NCBI RefSeq assembly: GCF_013409045.1
Contig: NZ_JACCBT010000001.1
Coordinates: forward strand, 3,286,001-3,350,000
DNA: 64,000 nucleotides
From: Actinomadura citrea
GTDB taxonomy: Bacteria; Actinomycetota; Actinomycetes; Streptosporangiales; Streptosporangiaceae
Direction: 5' to 3'
The position numbers and the translations under genes were made by a program. Positions 10,301 to 19,246 of this stretch are shown in pieces; positions within the stretch are counted from its first letter, which is position 1; every line of letters starts with the position of its first letter. Below the pieces are notes generated by a model. It was not told the DNA's origin, did no database searches, and saw only the letters and a list, made by a program, of their open reading frames with translations.

Positions 10301-11008
10301 CTACCGGCGCGGTGAGCAGTGGGCGGCGGCGATCCTGCGGGCCGAGCGCCGCAGGGCCCGCAGAGTGTCGGCGTGGTCGGAACGCGAGCGGCGCACCTTG
10401 TGGCTGGCGACGTCCAGAGGGCCGAGCGACAGGTCGCCCCCGCCCGGCGTCTGCCGGCCCAGGGCGACCGTGGCGGCGTCCCGGCCGTCCTCGATCAGCG
10501 TGCTGTGGAAGACACCGGCGGGCAGGGTGTACGACTCCCCGGTCCGGTGCGTGCTGGACCCGGCGGGGGAGCAGTGGACGGCGCGCCCCGTCGCCCTCAG
10601 CTCGTCCAGGTCGCCCTGGCTCACGACCTCGAAGACCTGCTGCGTCCCGGTGCCGGAAGCCTCGCTGACGTCCATCCGCACGTTCCGGACCGTCCCGTAC
10701 AGGACGAAGCTGAGAAGTTCCCAGCTGTGGCAGTGGACCGGCGATGTGGTGGACGGCGCCGGGCGCACCTCCGGCGTCCAGATGTGCAGGCACACCCCGA
10801 GGTCACCGCTGCGCTCCAGGGGAAGGCACAGGAAGCCCAGCGGGTGCCGCACCGCGGGAACGGAGGGGCGGCCCGCCGCGGCGTCCTCCAGGACGCCGCC
10901 GAGGATCCGCCCCGCCCACGCCGGCAGCGTCCGCGCCGCGGTACCGGCGTGGATCTCCTCGCGGATCTCCTCGTACCTCACTCCGGCGGCCTCACTGTTC
11001 GCCGACAC
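10301..11008 (-). CDS. Cupin/cysteine-dioxygenase-like protein
   Basis: A 235-residue soluble protein rich in beta-strand pattern. The core HCHSWELLSFVLYGTVRN has an H-x-H pair, followed ~70 residues later by AGVFHST, the spacing expected for the two metal motifs of a cupin or cysteine-dioxygenase-like barrel. No enzyme activity can be assigned. GTG 11008 is preferred because GGGGAG lies 5 nt upstream on this strand; GTG 11047 is an alternative just after the preceding stop. It sits between a two-TM protein and an IMPase-family gene and is probably cotranscribed with both. Confidence 0.55.
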   Translation of the reverse strand: MSANSEAAGVRYEEIREEIHAGTAARTLPAWAGRILGGVLEDAAAGRPSVPAVRHPLGFLCLPLERSGDLGVCLHIWTPEVRPAPSTTSPVHCHSWELLSFVLYGTVRNVRMDVSEASGTGTQQVFEVVSQGDLDELRATGRAVHCSPAGSSTHRTGESYTLPAGVFHSTLIEDGRDAATVALGRQTPGGGDLSLGPLDVASHKVRRSRSDHADTLRALRRSARRIAAAHCSPRR

Positions 11009-11054
11009 CTTCGCTCCCCGGCCCGTCTCCCGCGCACGCTCCGTCACGTCCGGG

Positions 11055-12155
11055 TCACTCGTAGGGGTCCTTGGCCCGCAGGGCCTTTCGTATGATCTCG
11101 ATGACATCGCGGTCGGTACAGCCCTGCGCGAGGTCGATTCCGATGACCTCGAAGAGCTTGCGCGCTTCCTCCACGGTCGGCTCGTCGTCCAGGGGCGCCA
11201 GCCTGGCCTGCTCGACCGGGACCCGCCGCGCCTGGTCGAGGCTGGTCTGCAGCTCCGCGCTCACCCAGCTGTAGTAGAACTTGGCGCTGTCGACGACCAG
11301 GGCCTCGCCGCGCGGGTCGTCGCGGGTGACCACCACACGCGAGGAGGCGAGGTCGTAGCGCAGCGTCGTCATCGTCTGCGCGAGGCCGATGTCGATGTCG
11401 AGCATCGCGAACCGCTGCTTGTGCCAGCACGCCGCCAGGATCGTGGCGTACGCCTCCTTGCGGGTGCGATCCAGCGTCCAGGGCTCGCCCGTGGCGTCCG
11501 GGCCCTCCGACACCGAGCGGCGGTGACGCGCGTACGCCTCGCACACCTCCACGTTCGTGGGGTCGAGGATCTCCAGGCGGAACAGCAGCGTCCGCCGCTC
11601 CCGGCGCGCGGCCGCCACGCACTCGGGCAGCGTGCGCGCGCGGATGTAGGTGCCCGTCCCGCCCTTGAAGAACCACCGGTCGGTGTCGCGGCGGGCCTCC
11701 GCCAGGACCTGCGCCACCTGCGCCCCGCTGATCACCCGCACGACCGTGGTCTCGTCCAGCGCGCGCTTGGTGTCGGCCAGGACGCCTTCGAACTCCTCGA
11801 TGTGGGTCAGCTTGGCGTCGAGTTCACTGAGCGTGGCCGACGAGGCGCGCAGCGTGTCGCGGACCTCGGCCTCGACCGGGATGCGCCGTCCGCGGTCGCG
11901 CAGCACCGACGTCGCCAGCAGGCCGATCACCGCGAGGATCCCGCTGTTGGTGATTTCGGTCTCGTTCGGCAGGTTCACCCCGAGGCCGAGCACCGCCACG
12001 ACGATCGCCAGAATCAGCGCGATCACAGCGTCGGCGTTCTTCCCGAACCAGTCGGCGAATCGGGCCATGGTGCGGTTTCCCCGTCCTAGTCGGCGCCGGG
12101 GCGCTCGGGGGCGCTGAGGGTCGTCCCCCTCGAACGGCACGACCGGCGCGGTCAT
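11055..12155 (-). CDS. Two-TM protein with large soluble C-terminal domain
   Basis: A 366-residue protein. After a basic, proline-containing N-terminus come two adjacent helices (ALILAIVVAVLGLGV and SGILAVIGLLATSVL), a heptad-like linker (DTLRASSATLSELDAKL), then a soluble domain of about 220 residues. That domain contains DRWFFKGGTGTYIRA, then RLEILDP and LDIDIGLAQTMTTLRYDLASSR, a pattern that faintly recalls phospholipase D-like folds without a clear HKD motif. The layout, a short 2TM anchor plus cytoplasmic domain, resembles membrane effectors of bacterial conflict systems, but that is inference. ATG 12068 is an alternative start with a GGGGAAA 7 nt upstream. Confidence 0.5.
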   Translation of the reverse strand: MTAPVVPFEGDDPQRPRAPRRRLGRGNRTMARFADWFGKNADAVIALILAIVVAVLGLGVNLPNETEITNSGILAVIGLLATSVLRDRGRRIPVEAEVRDTLRASSATLSELDAKLTHIEEFEGVLADTKRALDETTVVRVISGAQVAQVLAEARRDTDRWFFKGGTGTYIRARTLPECVAAARRERRTLLFRLEILDPTNVEVCEAYARHRRSVSEGPDATGEPWTLDRTRKEAYATILAACWHKQRFAMLDIDIGLAQTMTTLRYDLASSRVVVTRDDPRGEALVVDSAKFYYSWVSAELQTSLDQARRVPVEQARLAPLDDEPTVEEARKLFEVIGIDLAQGCTDRDVIEIIRKALRAKDPYE

Positions 12156-12252
12156 CGTAACCACAGCGCCCATTCGCGGGAAAAGCCCTGCAGGTAGGGG
12201 GTTCGCTCACGTGTGCGACAGGCGGCCTTCCGGTCGCTATAGGCTCATCGCC

Positions 12253-13404
12253 ATGCGAGTACGGGGATGGTGGTCGGGGGCATGGCCCACCCGGCGTTCC
12301 CGTGCCTTCGACATCGCGATCGCCCTGTCCTTCGCGGTGGGCGACGGCGTGTTCCTGTGGTTCGCGGACCAGAAGTTCTGGCTGCCGCCCCCCGTCGTGT
12401 CCGCCTGCAGCGTCGTGCTCGGCCTGGCCCTGATCGTGCGGCGCTCCCACCCGGTGGGGCTGACCGTGTTCGCGGTGGTGTTCGGCACCGTCACGGGCGC
12501 CGGAGCGTTCAGCACCCTCATCGTCCTGTACTCGCTCGCCGCCTACACGGCGTCCCGCCGCACGGTGGTGATCATCGCGGTCACCGGCTACGTCGCCAGC
12601 CTGGTCTTCCCGGCCCCGACCGCGGCGACGGAGTCCTTCCTCGCGCAGTCGATCTTCGGGATCGCGTTCGTCGGGGTCCCCGTCCTGCTGGGCCTCTACA
12701 TGGGCGCGCGCAAGCAGCTCCTGGCCTCGCTCCAGGAACGCGCGGCGAGACTCGAACGCGAGCAGCATCTGCTCGCGGAGCGCGCGCGGGGGGAGGAACG
12801 CACCCGCATCGCGCGGGAGATGCACGACGTCGTCGCCAACCGCGTCAGCGTGATGGTCGTCCACGCCGGCGCGCTGAAGGCGATCGCCGTCCGAGACCCG
12901 GCGCGGGCCGCCGAGACCGCCTCGGTCATCGGCGACATGGGGCGGCAGGCGCTGGAGGAGCTCCGCCATGTCGTCGGGGTGCTCCGGCAGGGGGAGGAGG
13001 CCCTCCCGCAGCAGGTGGTGACGCTGGCCCACCTCCGCGAGCTGGTCGGCCAGTCCGGTGCCGCGGGCCTGCGCGTCGACCTGACGATCCGCGGCGAGGA
13101 GCGCCCCATGCCCGCCGCCGTCGGCCGGACGGTCTACCGGCTCGTGCAGGAGGCCCTCACCAACGTCCACAAGCACGCCGGCGCCGCCGACACCCGCGTG
13201 GAGCTCGGCCTCCTCCCGGAGGCGGTCGAAGTGGAGATCGCCAACGAACCGCCCACCGCCGCGCCCGAGCACCGGCTGCCCTCCGGCGGGAACGGCCTGG
13301 TCGGGCTGCGCGAGCGCGTCACCGCCCTCGGCGGCAGCTTCGACGCGGGCCCCCGGGGCGGGGGCTACGCCGTCCGGGCCCGGCTCCCGCTGCCCGCCTC
13401 CTGA
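12253..13404 (+). CDS. HisKA_3-type sensor histidine kinase, no adjacent regulator
   Basis: A 383-residue membrane kinase. Four to five N-terminal helices (residues ~18-150) are followed by a coiled linker, the HisKA_3 dimerisation box RTRIAREMHDVV with phospho-acceptor H191, and a HATPase with N-box QEALTNVHKHAG and G-box GNGLVGLRERV. Members of this family normally phosphorylate a NarL-type response regulator encoded next door; none is present on either side, so the partner must be elsewhere. ATG 12253 is preferred over an upstream in-frame ATG at 12211 because translation then begins just before the first helix. Confidence 0.9.
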   Translation: MRVRGWWSGAWPTRRSRAFDIAIALSFAVGDGVFLWFADQKFWLPPPVVSACSVVLGLALIVRRSHPVGLTVFAVVFGTVTGAGAFSTLIVLYSLAAYTASRRTVVIIAVTGYVASLVFPAPTAATESFLAQSIFGIAFVGVPVLLGLYMGARKQLLASLQERAARLEREQHLLAERARGEERTRIAREMHDVVANRVSVMVVHAGALKAIAVRDPARAAETASVIGDMGRQALEELRHVVGVLRQGEEALPQQVVTLAHLRELVGQSGAAGLRVDLTIRGEERPMPAAVGRTVYRLVQEALTNVHKHAGAADTRVELGLLPEAVEVEIANEPPTAAPEHRLPSGGNGLVGLRERVTALGGSFDAGPRGGGYAVRARLPLPAS

Positions 13405-13497
13405 GCCCCCGGCCAGCCGCCCGCACGGCCGCGGAATGTCGGAGCCCCTGCATACAGTTGGGGGAGCAGGGAGAACGCCGGATCCAGGGGAGTGTCG

Positions 13498-15615
13498 ATG
13501 CGCCCAGTCACGGACCTGCGGCGCCGCGTGGCGCCGTTCGAGGTCGTCACCGAGATGACGCCGTCGGGCGACCAGCCGCAGGCGATCGCCGAGCTCGCCG
13601 CCCGTGTCTCGGCCGGCGAGAAGGACGCCGTGCTGCTCGGCGCGACCGGCACCGGCAAGACCGCCACGATCGCATGGCTGGTGGAGAAGCTGCAGCGGCC
13701 CGTCCTCGTCATGCAGCCGAACAAGACCCTCGCCGCCCAGTTCGCCAACGAGCTGCGCGAGATGCTGCCGAACAACGCCGTCGAGTACTTCGTGTCGTAC
13801 TACGACTACTACCAGCCCGAGGCGTACATCCCGCAGACCGACACCTACATCGAGAAGGACTCCTCGATCAACGACGAGGTCGACCGGCTGCGGCACTCGG
13901 CGACCAACTCGCTGCTCACCCGCCGCGACACCGTCGTCGTCGCGTCCGTGTCCTGCATCTACGGCCTCGGCACCCCGCAGGAGTACGTCGACCGGATGGT
14001 CCGGCTGCACGTCGGCCAGGAGATCGACCGCGACGATCTGCTCCGGCAGCTCGTCGGCATGCAGTACACCCGCAACGACCTCGCCTTCACCCGCGGCACC
14101 TTCCGCGTCCGCGGCGACACCGTCGAGATCATCCCGCAGTACGAGGAGCTCGCCGTCCGGATCGAGATGTTCGGCGACGAGATCGAGAAGCTCGCCACCC
14201 TGCACCCGCTCACCGGCGAGCTGATCACCGAGGACGAGGAGCTGTACGTCTTCCCCGCCTCCCACTACGTCGCCGGCCCCGAGCGCATGGAGCGGGCCAT
14301 CGGCCAGATCGAGGCCGAGCTGGAGGAGACCCTCGCCGTGATGGACCGGCAGGGCAAGATGCTGGAGGCGCAGCGCCTGCGCATGCGCACCACCTACGAC
14401 ATCGAGATGATGCGGCAGGTCGGCACCTGCTCCGGCATCGAGAACTACTCCCGGCACATCGACGGCCGCGGCCCCGGCACCGCCCCCAACACCCTCCTGG
14501 ACTACTTCCCCGAGGACTTCCTCCTCGTCGTCGACGAGTCCCACCAGACGGTCCCGCAGATCGGCGCCATGTACGAGGGCGACGCGTCCCGCAAGCGGAT
14601 GCTGGTCGAGCACGGGTTCCGGCTGCCGTCCGCCATGGACAACCGCCCGCTGAAGTGGGAGGAGTTCCTCGAACGGATCGGCCAGACCGTCTACCTGTCG
14701 GCGACGCCCGGCCCCTACGAGATGAACCGCGTCAAGGGCGACGTCGTCGAGCAGGTCATCCGCCCCACCGGCCTGATCGACCCGGAGATCGTCGTCAAGC
14801 CGACCAAGGGCCAGATCGACGACCTCATCCACGAGATCCGCGAGCGCACCGAGCGCGACGAGCGCGTCCTCGTCACCACCCTCACCAAGAAGATGTCCGA
14901 GGACCTCACCGACTACCTCCTCGAACTCGGCATCCAGGTCCGCTACCTGCACAGCGAGGTCGACACCCTGCGCCGCATCGAGCTGCTGCGCGAGCTGCGC
15001 GCCGGCGATTTCGACGTCCTCGTCGGCATCAACCTGCTCCGCGAGGGCCTCGACCTGCCCGAGGTCTCCCTCGTGGCGATCCTGGACGCCGACAAGGAGG
15101 GCTTCCTGCGCTCCGAGACGTCCCTCATCCAGACGATCGGCCGCGCGGCCCGCAACGTGTCGGGCCAGGTCCACATGTACGCCGACACCGTCACCCCGTC
15201 CATGGAGCGGGCGATCGACGAGACCAGCCGGCGCCGCGCCAAGCAGCGCGCCTACAACGAGGAGCGCGGCATCGAGCCGCGGGCGCTGCGCAAGCGCATC
15301 GCCGACATCCTCGACTCCCTCGCCCGCGAGGACGCCGACACCGAGACCCTGATCGGCGGCGGGGGCCGCCAGCAGAGCCGCGGCAAGGCGCCCGTCCCCG
15401 GCCTCGCCTCCCGCACCCGGGAGGTCGGGCGGCACGCCGCCGACCTGGTCGGCGAGCGCCCCCGCGAGGAGCTGGAGGGCCTCATCGAGCAGATGACCGA
15501 CCAGATGCACCAGGCCGCCACCGACCTGCAGTTCGAACTCGCCGCCCGCCTCCGCGACGAGATCAAGGAACTCAAGCGCGAACTCCGCGACATGAAGGAG
15601 GCCGGCGTCAAGTAA
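13498..15615 (+). CDS. uvrB: Excinuclease ABC subunit UvrB
   Basis: The damage-verifying helicase-like subunit of nucleotide excision repair. It is loaded on DNA by UvrA and recruits UvrC for incision. The 705-residue product has Walker A GATGTGKT (~residues 43-50), the beta-hairpin region [12 protein letters not shown] used for strand insertion, DESH as the Walker B box, later helicase motifs [11 protein letters not shown] and QTIGRAARN, and the C-terminal UVR motif that binds UvrC. ATG 13498 has AGGGGAG 5 nt upstream; GTG 13492 is in frame but overlaps that ribosome binding site. It appears monocistronic. Confidence 0.97.
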   Translation: MRPVTDLRRRVAPFEVVTEMTPSGDQPQAIAELAARVSAGEKDAVLLGATGTGKTATIAWLVEKLQRPVLVMQPNKTLAAQFANELREMLPNNAVEYFVSYYDYYQPEAYIPQTDTYIEKDSSINDEVDRLRHSATNSLLTRRDTVVVASVSCIYGLGTPQEYVDRMVRLHVGQEIDRDDLLRQLVGMQYTRNDLAFTRGTFRVRGDTVEIIPQYEELAVRIEMFGDEIEKLATLHPLTGELITEDEELYVFPASHYVAGPERMERAIGQIEAELEETLAVMDRQGKMLEAQRLRMRTTYDIEMMRQVGTCSGIENYSRHIDGRGPGTAPNTLLDYFPEDFLLVVDESHQTVPQIGAMYEGDASRKRMLVEHGFRLPSAMDNRPLKWEEFLERIGQTVYLSATPGPYEMNRVKGDVVEQVIRPTGLIDPEIVVKPTKGQIDDLIHEIRERTERDERVLVTTLTKKMSEDLTDYLLELGIQVRYLHSEVDTLRRIELLRELRAGDFDVLVGINLLREGLDLPEVSLVAILDADKEGFLRSETSLIQTIGRAARNVSGQVHMYADTVTPSMERAIDETSRRRAKQRAYNEERGIEPRALRKRIADILDSLAREDADTETLIGGGGRQQSRGKAPVPGLASRTREVGRHAADLVGERPREELEGLIEQMTDQMHQAATDLQFELAARLRDEIKELKRELRDMKEAGVK

Positions 15616-15741
15616 CCCCGCCCCCCAGGCGGCGACGCTCTCTCCCGAACGACCCCCAGACACGGTGCGGCCGGCGCGGTGTGGAAGACCGGAGGTGCCT
15701 GCGTGCACGTGTGCGGCCGCGCTTCCTGGACGTGCGGCGGG

Positions 15742-16578
15742 TCAGGTGAAGGCGAGGACCAGTCGGTCTTCGACGGGGCGGTAGCCGAGGCGGTGGTAGA
15801 CGCCGTTGCTGGTCGGGTTGGCGAGGTCGGTGAACAGGACGACGTCCTCGGCGCCGGCGTGCTGGGCTGCGCGGGTGACGGCGGCGGTCACCGCGGCCCC
15901 GTAGCCGCGGCGGCGGTGCTCGGCCGGGGTGTACACGGGCGCCACCCGCACCGTTCCCGCCACCGCCGGCGTCCGTCCCGCCATGGCCACCGGGCGGCCG
16001 CCCGTCTCCCACAGGACGATGCCGCCCTCCGCGAGCCGGCCGTCGACCACCGCCGGGTTCGGGTCACCGTGGCCGCCGGCGTCCCGGCGGAACGCCGCAT
16101 ACCACTCGTGCACCAGATCCCGGTCCACGGCGTCCGCGACCCGCGCGGCGCCGTCCGGCGGCGGGTCCGGCATGTCGAGCCCCGCCAGACGGTGGAGCCG
16201 CTCGCGCCGCGCGACGCGGGCCGGGCTCCCGGTCCGGCCGGTCCACGCCTCCGCGAAGCCCTCGGCGACCTCCGGCGTTCCGTTGACACCCGGGACCCTT
16301 GCCTCGCGCTCGGCCAACGCCCCGGCCAGTCCAGGCGCCGCGGGCCCCGGCATCGCGCTGAGCATGACCGGATACGCCCCCGTCCACACGCAGGTGCCCG
16401 CGACGCCGCCGCCCGCCGTCCACCAGCCGAAGAGCGCCTTCGGGTAGAGGCCGGGGCCCTGCGTTCGGATGGCCTTGGTCACGGTGAGCGGCACGGTGTT
16501 CGCGACGGGATCGGCGCGCAGGAAGCCTTCCGCGCGCGCTAGGAACTCCTGGACATCGTCGGTCAGCTTCCACGCCAT
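15742..16578 (-). CDS. GNAT-family N-acetyltransferase
   Basis: A 278-residue protein with the acetyltransferase core in its C-terminal half: VRVAPVYTPAEHRRRGYGAAVTAAV (about residues 207-231; acetyl-CoA loop RRRGYG) and then NPTSNGVYHRLGYRPV. The N-terminal ~150 residues look like a second, degenerate GNAT-like lobe, common in actinomycete paralogues of this size. The acceptor is unknown. It converges on uvrB across a 126-bp gap in which I see no clear terminator. Confidence 0.82.
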   Translation of the reverse strand: MAWKLTDDVQEFLARAEGFLRADPVANTVPLTVTKAIRTQGPGLYPKALFGWWTAGGGVAGTCVWTGAYPVMLSAMPGPAAPGLAGALAEREARVPGVNGTPEVAEGFAEAWTGRTGSPARVARRERLHRLAGLDMPDPPPDGAARVADAVDRDLVHEWYAAFRRDAGGHGDPNPAVVDGRLAEGGIVLWETGGRPVAMAGRTPAVAGTVRVAPVYTPAEHRRRGYGAAVTAAVTRAAQHAGAEDVVLFTDLANPTSNGVYHRLGYRPVEDRLVLAFT

Positions 16579-16629
16579 GCCCCAGCATGCCCACGGCCGC
16601 CTCCCGGACGCAGCCCATTTACGGTGCGC

Positions 16630-17214
16630 TCAGGCCGTGGCCAGGGACGGGCGTCCCTTCCGCCGGAGGCAGTAGGCGACGGTCGCGGTGGCCAGGAGCG
16701 GGCCCCAGAAGACGAGGGGACCGTAGGACACGACGAAGAGGGCGAGCCTCCAGCCTTCGAGCGCCACCGCGGTCCCGTCCGGCTCGTTGAACTCGTTGAA
16801 GCCGGGCAGGCTCGTGATCGTCCCGATGGTGAGGACGGCGGCGCCCGCGCCCGCCGGGACGGCGGCGGCCGGGACCGGCACCCTGCGCCCGGCGAGGCCG
16901 GGGATCCAGCGCGGGACCACCTCGCCCCACCGGGCCACCAGGCCGACGGCGAGGAAGGCCAGTGCCTCGCTCAGGACGCTGAGGAAGATCGTGTACCCCC
17001 ACATCGGGACCCAGGCGGGCAGGTCGCCGCGCGCGTCGCTCAGGTCCCCCCGGAGCGGGCCGATCGGAGCGCCGAGGCCGAGCGCGATCCGCCAGAGGCA
17101 GGACGGCAGGACCACCAGGCTCGCGGCGTAGGCGGAGACGACCGCCCACCGCGGGGCGTCCTCGACGGTACGCCCGTGAATCCGGCGGACCACCGCCATG
17201 GTGTTCTTCATCAT
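16630..17214 (-). CDS. Four-helix membrane protein, unknown function
   Basis: A 194-residue protein with about four hydrophobic segments (AVVSAYAASLVVLPSCLW, YTIFLSVLSEALAFLAVGLVA, PAGAGAAVLTIGTI and LALFVVSYGPLVFWGPLLATATVAYCL) and a short basic tail. I recognise no family motif. ATG 17214 or 17211 is chosen because AAAGGG lies just upstream on this strand; a longer reading (from 17349) would add a low-complexity basic stretch unlike a real N-terminus. Not evidently in an operon. Confidence 0.65.
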   Translation of the reverse strand: MMKNTMAVVRRIHGRTVEDAPRWAVVSAYAASLVVLPSCLWRIALGLGAPIGPLRGDLSDARGDLPAWVPMWGYTIFLSVLSEALAFLAVGLVARWGEVVPRWIPGLAGRRVPVPAAAVPAGAGAAVLTIGTITSLPGFNEFNEPDGTAVALEGWRLALFVVSYGPLVFWGPLLATATVAYCLRRKGRPSLATA

Positions 17215-17543
17215 GCTCGCCCTTTCGATCGTGCGGCTGCCTGCACGGCCAGTGAAGGGCCTGCGCCCGACGGGGGACCTCCCTCCCGCGCGTGATCCGG
17301 CTCCCCTCCGGGAGGGAACGGTCATCCCGCCGGCAGAGGGCAGCCTCACAGGTCGGCGGCGGAATCACCGGCCCGGAGGCCCGCCGTCGCCGTCCTCGGC
17401 GTGGCGGCGGCGCGGGATTCGGGCGAGCCCGCCCGCCGACTCCTACGGCGAGCCGCCGACGGACCGGCACCTGGGCTTCCACGCCTGAAGGGGGGCCGGT
17501 TAATGGGAGGAAGGAGCCGCGGGGGAGCGCCTACGATCGCGGC
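17215..17543. other. 329-bp divergent intergenic region
   Basis: This lies between the membrane protein (leftward) and a GNAT gene (rightward). Open frames cross it on both strands, but they read as low-complexity Arg/Pro/Gly and have no recognisable domain. It must hold both promoters; I could not place convincing -35/-10 boxes. Confidence 0.5.
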
Positions 17544-18050
17544 ATGGAGCATGAGGTCCGGACGGCGCGGGGCGAGGACCTGCCGGGGCTGGCGGAGATC
17601 GAGAACTCGGGCGAAGCGATGTTCGGCGAGATCGGGATCGTGTTCCCGCCCGGTCCGACCGTGGTCGAGCAGATGATCGGCAAGGGTGCCGAGATCGTGG
17701 TGGCCGGTGATCCGCCGGTCGGGTTCGCCGCCGTCGAGGAGGTCGACGGGGCCGCGCACCTGGAGCAGATCTCGGTGCGCGGCGACCTGGCGGGGCGGGG
17801 GATCGGCGTCCTGCTGCTGGAGGAGGTCAAGGCGCGGGCCGCCGCGGCCGGATCGCCCGGCGTCAGCCTCCTGACGTTCCGGGACGTCCCGTGGAACGGC
17901 CCCTGGTACGCGCGGCACGGATTCGCGGATCTGCCGCCGGAGCGGTGGGGGCCGGGGATCAGGTCCTACTGGGACGCCGAGATCGAGGCCGGCCTGCACG
18001 AACTGGGGCCGCGCCTCGTCATGTGGGCGCCGCTCGGGCACCCCCGTTAA
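17544..18050 (+). CDS. GNAT-family N-acetyltransferase
   Basis: A 168-residue single-domain GNAT. The acetyl-CoA site is LEQISVRGDLAGRGIGVLLLEEV (about residues 73-95, core AGRGIG), and the late motif is NGPWYARHGFADLP. The start at 17544 follows a GGGGGAG-rich stretch, and the protein begins directly at the domain (MEHEVRTARGEDLPGLAEI). Substrate is unknown; some close-looking actinomycete proteins are annotated as aminoglycoside- or ribosomal-type acetyltransferases, which I cannot distinguish. Confidence 0.85.
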   Translation: MEHEVRTARGEDLPGLAEIENSGEAMFGEIGIVFPPGPTVVEQMIGKGAEIVVAGDPPVGFAAVEEVDGAAHLEQISVRGDLAGRGIGVLLLEEVKARAAAAGSPGVSLLTFRDVPWNGPWYARHGFADLPPERWGPGIRSYWDAEIEAGLHELGPRLVMWAPLGHPR

Positions 18051-18134
18051 AGATCTACAATGTAAAGGCGGGAACCCGGGGCGCTCGGCGGACGTCTGGC
18101 CCATGGACGTCCGGCGCGTGCACGAAGGAGAACG

Positions 18135-19172
18135 ATGATCAGCCCGGTCGCATGGGTACGGGACCGTCTCGGCGAGCGGGGCGCCGCGCTCGCGCTCCTG
18201 GCGCTGCTGCTGGCCCTGGCGGTCGTCCCGCTGGTGGCGATGCCGGCGGCGCGGTGCGAGGTGTTCGGGAGCGGGTGCCGCACCCCGGATCCCGGGCGGC
18301 GCGCGGACCCGGTCGCCGCGGCCGCCCGGACGATCGCCCCGGTCGAGGTGGCGACGCGGGGCGCCTATGTCGCGCTGGGCGACTCGTACTCGGCGGGCGT
18401 CGGGGCGGAGGCGACCGTGGGCGACCAGAACCCGCTCGACCGGTGCCATCGGACGTCCAAGGCGTACTACCACGAGGTCTCGCAGGCGTTCCGCTTCGCG
18501 AAGGGCACCGCGTTCTGGGCGTGCTCCGGCGCGACCACCGACGACGTGCTGGACGGACGGGGCGGCGAACCCCCGCAGATCGGCCGCATCGGGCAGGACA
18601 CGAGCCTGATCACCATCAGCATCGGCGGCAACGACGTCGGGTTCTCGCGGGTGCTCGCCGGCTGCGTGGTCAAGCTTCCGTGGGGCCGGGGCTGCTCCGC
18701 GCAGGGCGAGGAGATCGCCCGGCGGATGGCCGAGCTCCGGCAGAGCCTGCCCGCCCTGCTGGCCAAGATCACCGCGCGGGCGCCGTACGCGCGGGTGATC
18801 GTGATGTCCTACCCCAAGGCGTTCTCCGAGGTCACCGGTGTGGACGGGGACAACATCACGGTGCCGGACCAGCGCTGGCTGAACGCGCGGGCCTACGAGC
18901 TGGGCGGGGTGATCCGGCAGTCGGTGCTGGAGGCCGACGCGCGCAAGCTGGCCGGGCACCGGCACGGCAGCGTCGAGTTCGTGGACGCCTACAGCGCGTT
19001 CGCCGGTCACGGGGTGGGCAGCCGCGACGCCTACATGAACGGCCTGACGCTGAACCTCGCGGCGCTCGAAGCGGAGCCGCGCAGCTACCACCCGACGGTC
19101 GCCGGGCAGCAGGCGCTCGCCCGGCTCTTCATCGACCAGATCAAGAAGGGTCCGGGCCGCGCGCTCTCCTGA
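18135..19172 (+). CDS. Secreted SGNH/GDSL-family esterase or lipase
   Basis: A 345-residue exported hydrolase. An N-terminal hydrophobic segment (ALALLALLLALAVVPLVAM, ~18-36) acts as signal peptide or anchor. The SGNH blocks follow: GDSYSAG with the nucleophile Ser (~82), the Gly of block II near FWACSGATTDD, GGND (~155) and the catalytic His in YHPT near the C-terminus. Six or more Cys in the mature part suggest disulfides, as in Streptomyces lipases of this family. It should hydrolyse acyl esters outside the cell. An AAGGAGAACG ribosome binding site precedes ATG 18135. Confidence 0.9.
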   Translation: MISPVAWVRDRLGERGAALALLALLLALAVVPLVAMPAARCEVFGSGCRTPDPGRRADPVAAAARTIAPVEVATRGAYVALGDSYSAGVGAEATVGDQNPLDRCHRTSKAYYHEVSQAFRFAKGTAFWACSGATTDDVLDGRGGEPPQIGRIGQDTSLITISIGGNDVGFSRVLAGCVVKLPWGRGCSAQGEEIARRMAELRQSLPALLAKITARAPYARVIVMSYPKAFSEVTGVDGDNITVPDQRWLNARAYELGGVIRQSVLEADARKLAGHRHGSVEFVDAYSAFAGHGVGSRDAYMNGLTLNLAALEAEPRSYHPTVAGQQALARLFIDQIKKGPGRALS

Positions 19173-19246
19173 CCGTGCCACCTGATCTCGCCGTGACCGG
19201 TGAGAGCCGTCCCCGAACAGGGCACGACTGTCCCAGGGGTTCTGCG

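Noticed and set aside
13441..13497. LexA (SOS) box upstream of uvrB
   Set aside because: No GAAC-N4-GTTC or near match is present in the short upstream region.
11824..15708. A 1294-codon leftward frame opposite the kinase and uvrB
   Set aside because: UvrB is certain on the plus strand; the antisense frame is Val/Asp/Gly-rich noise typical of high-GC DNA.
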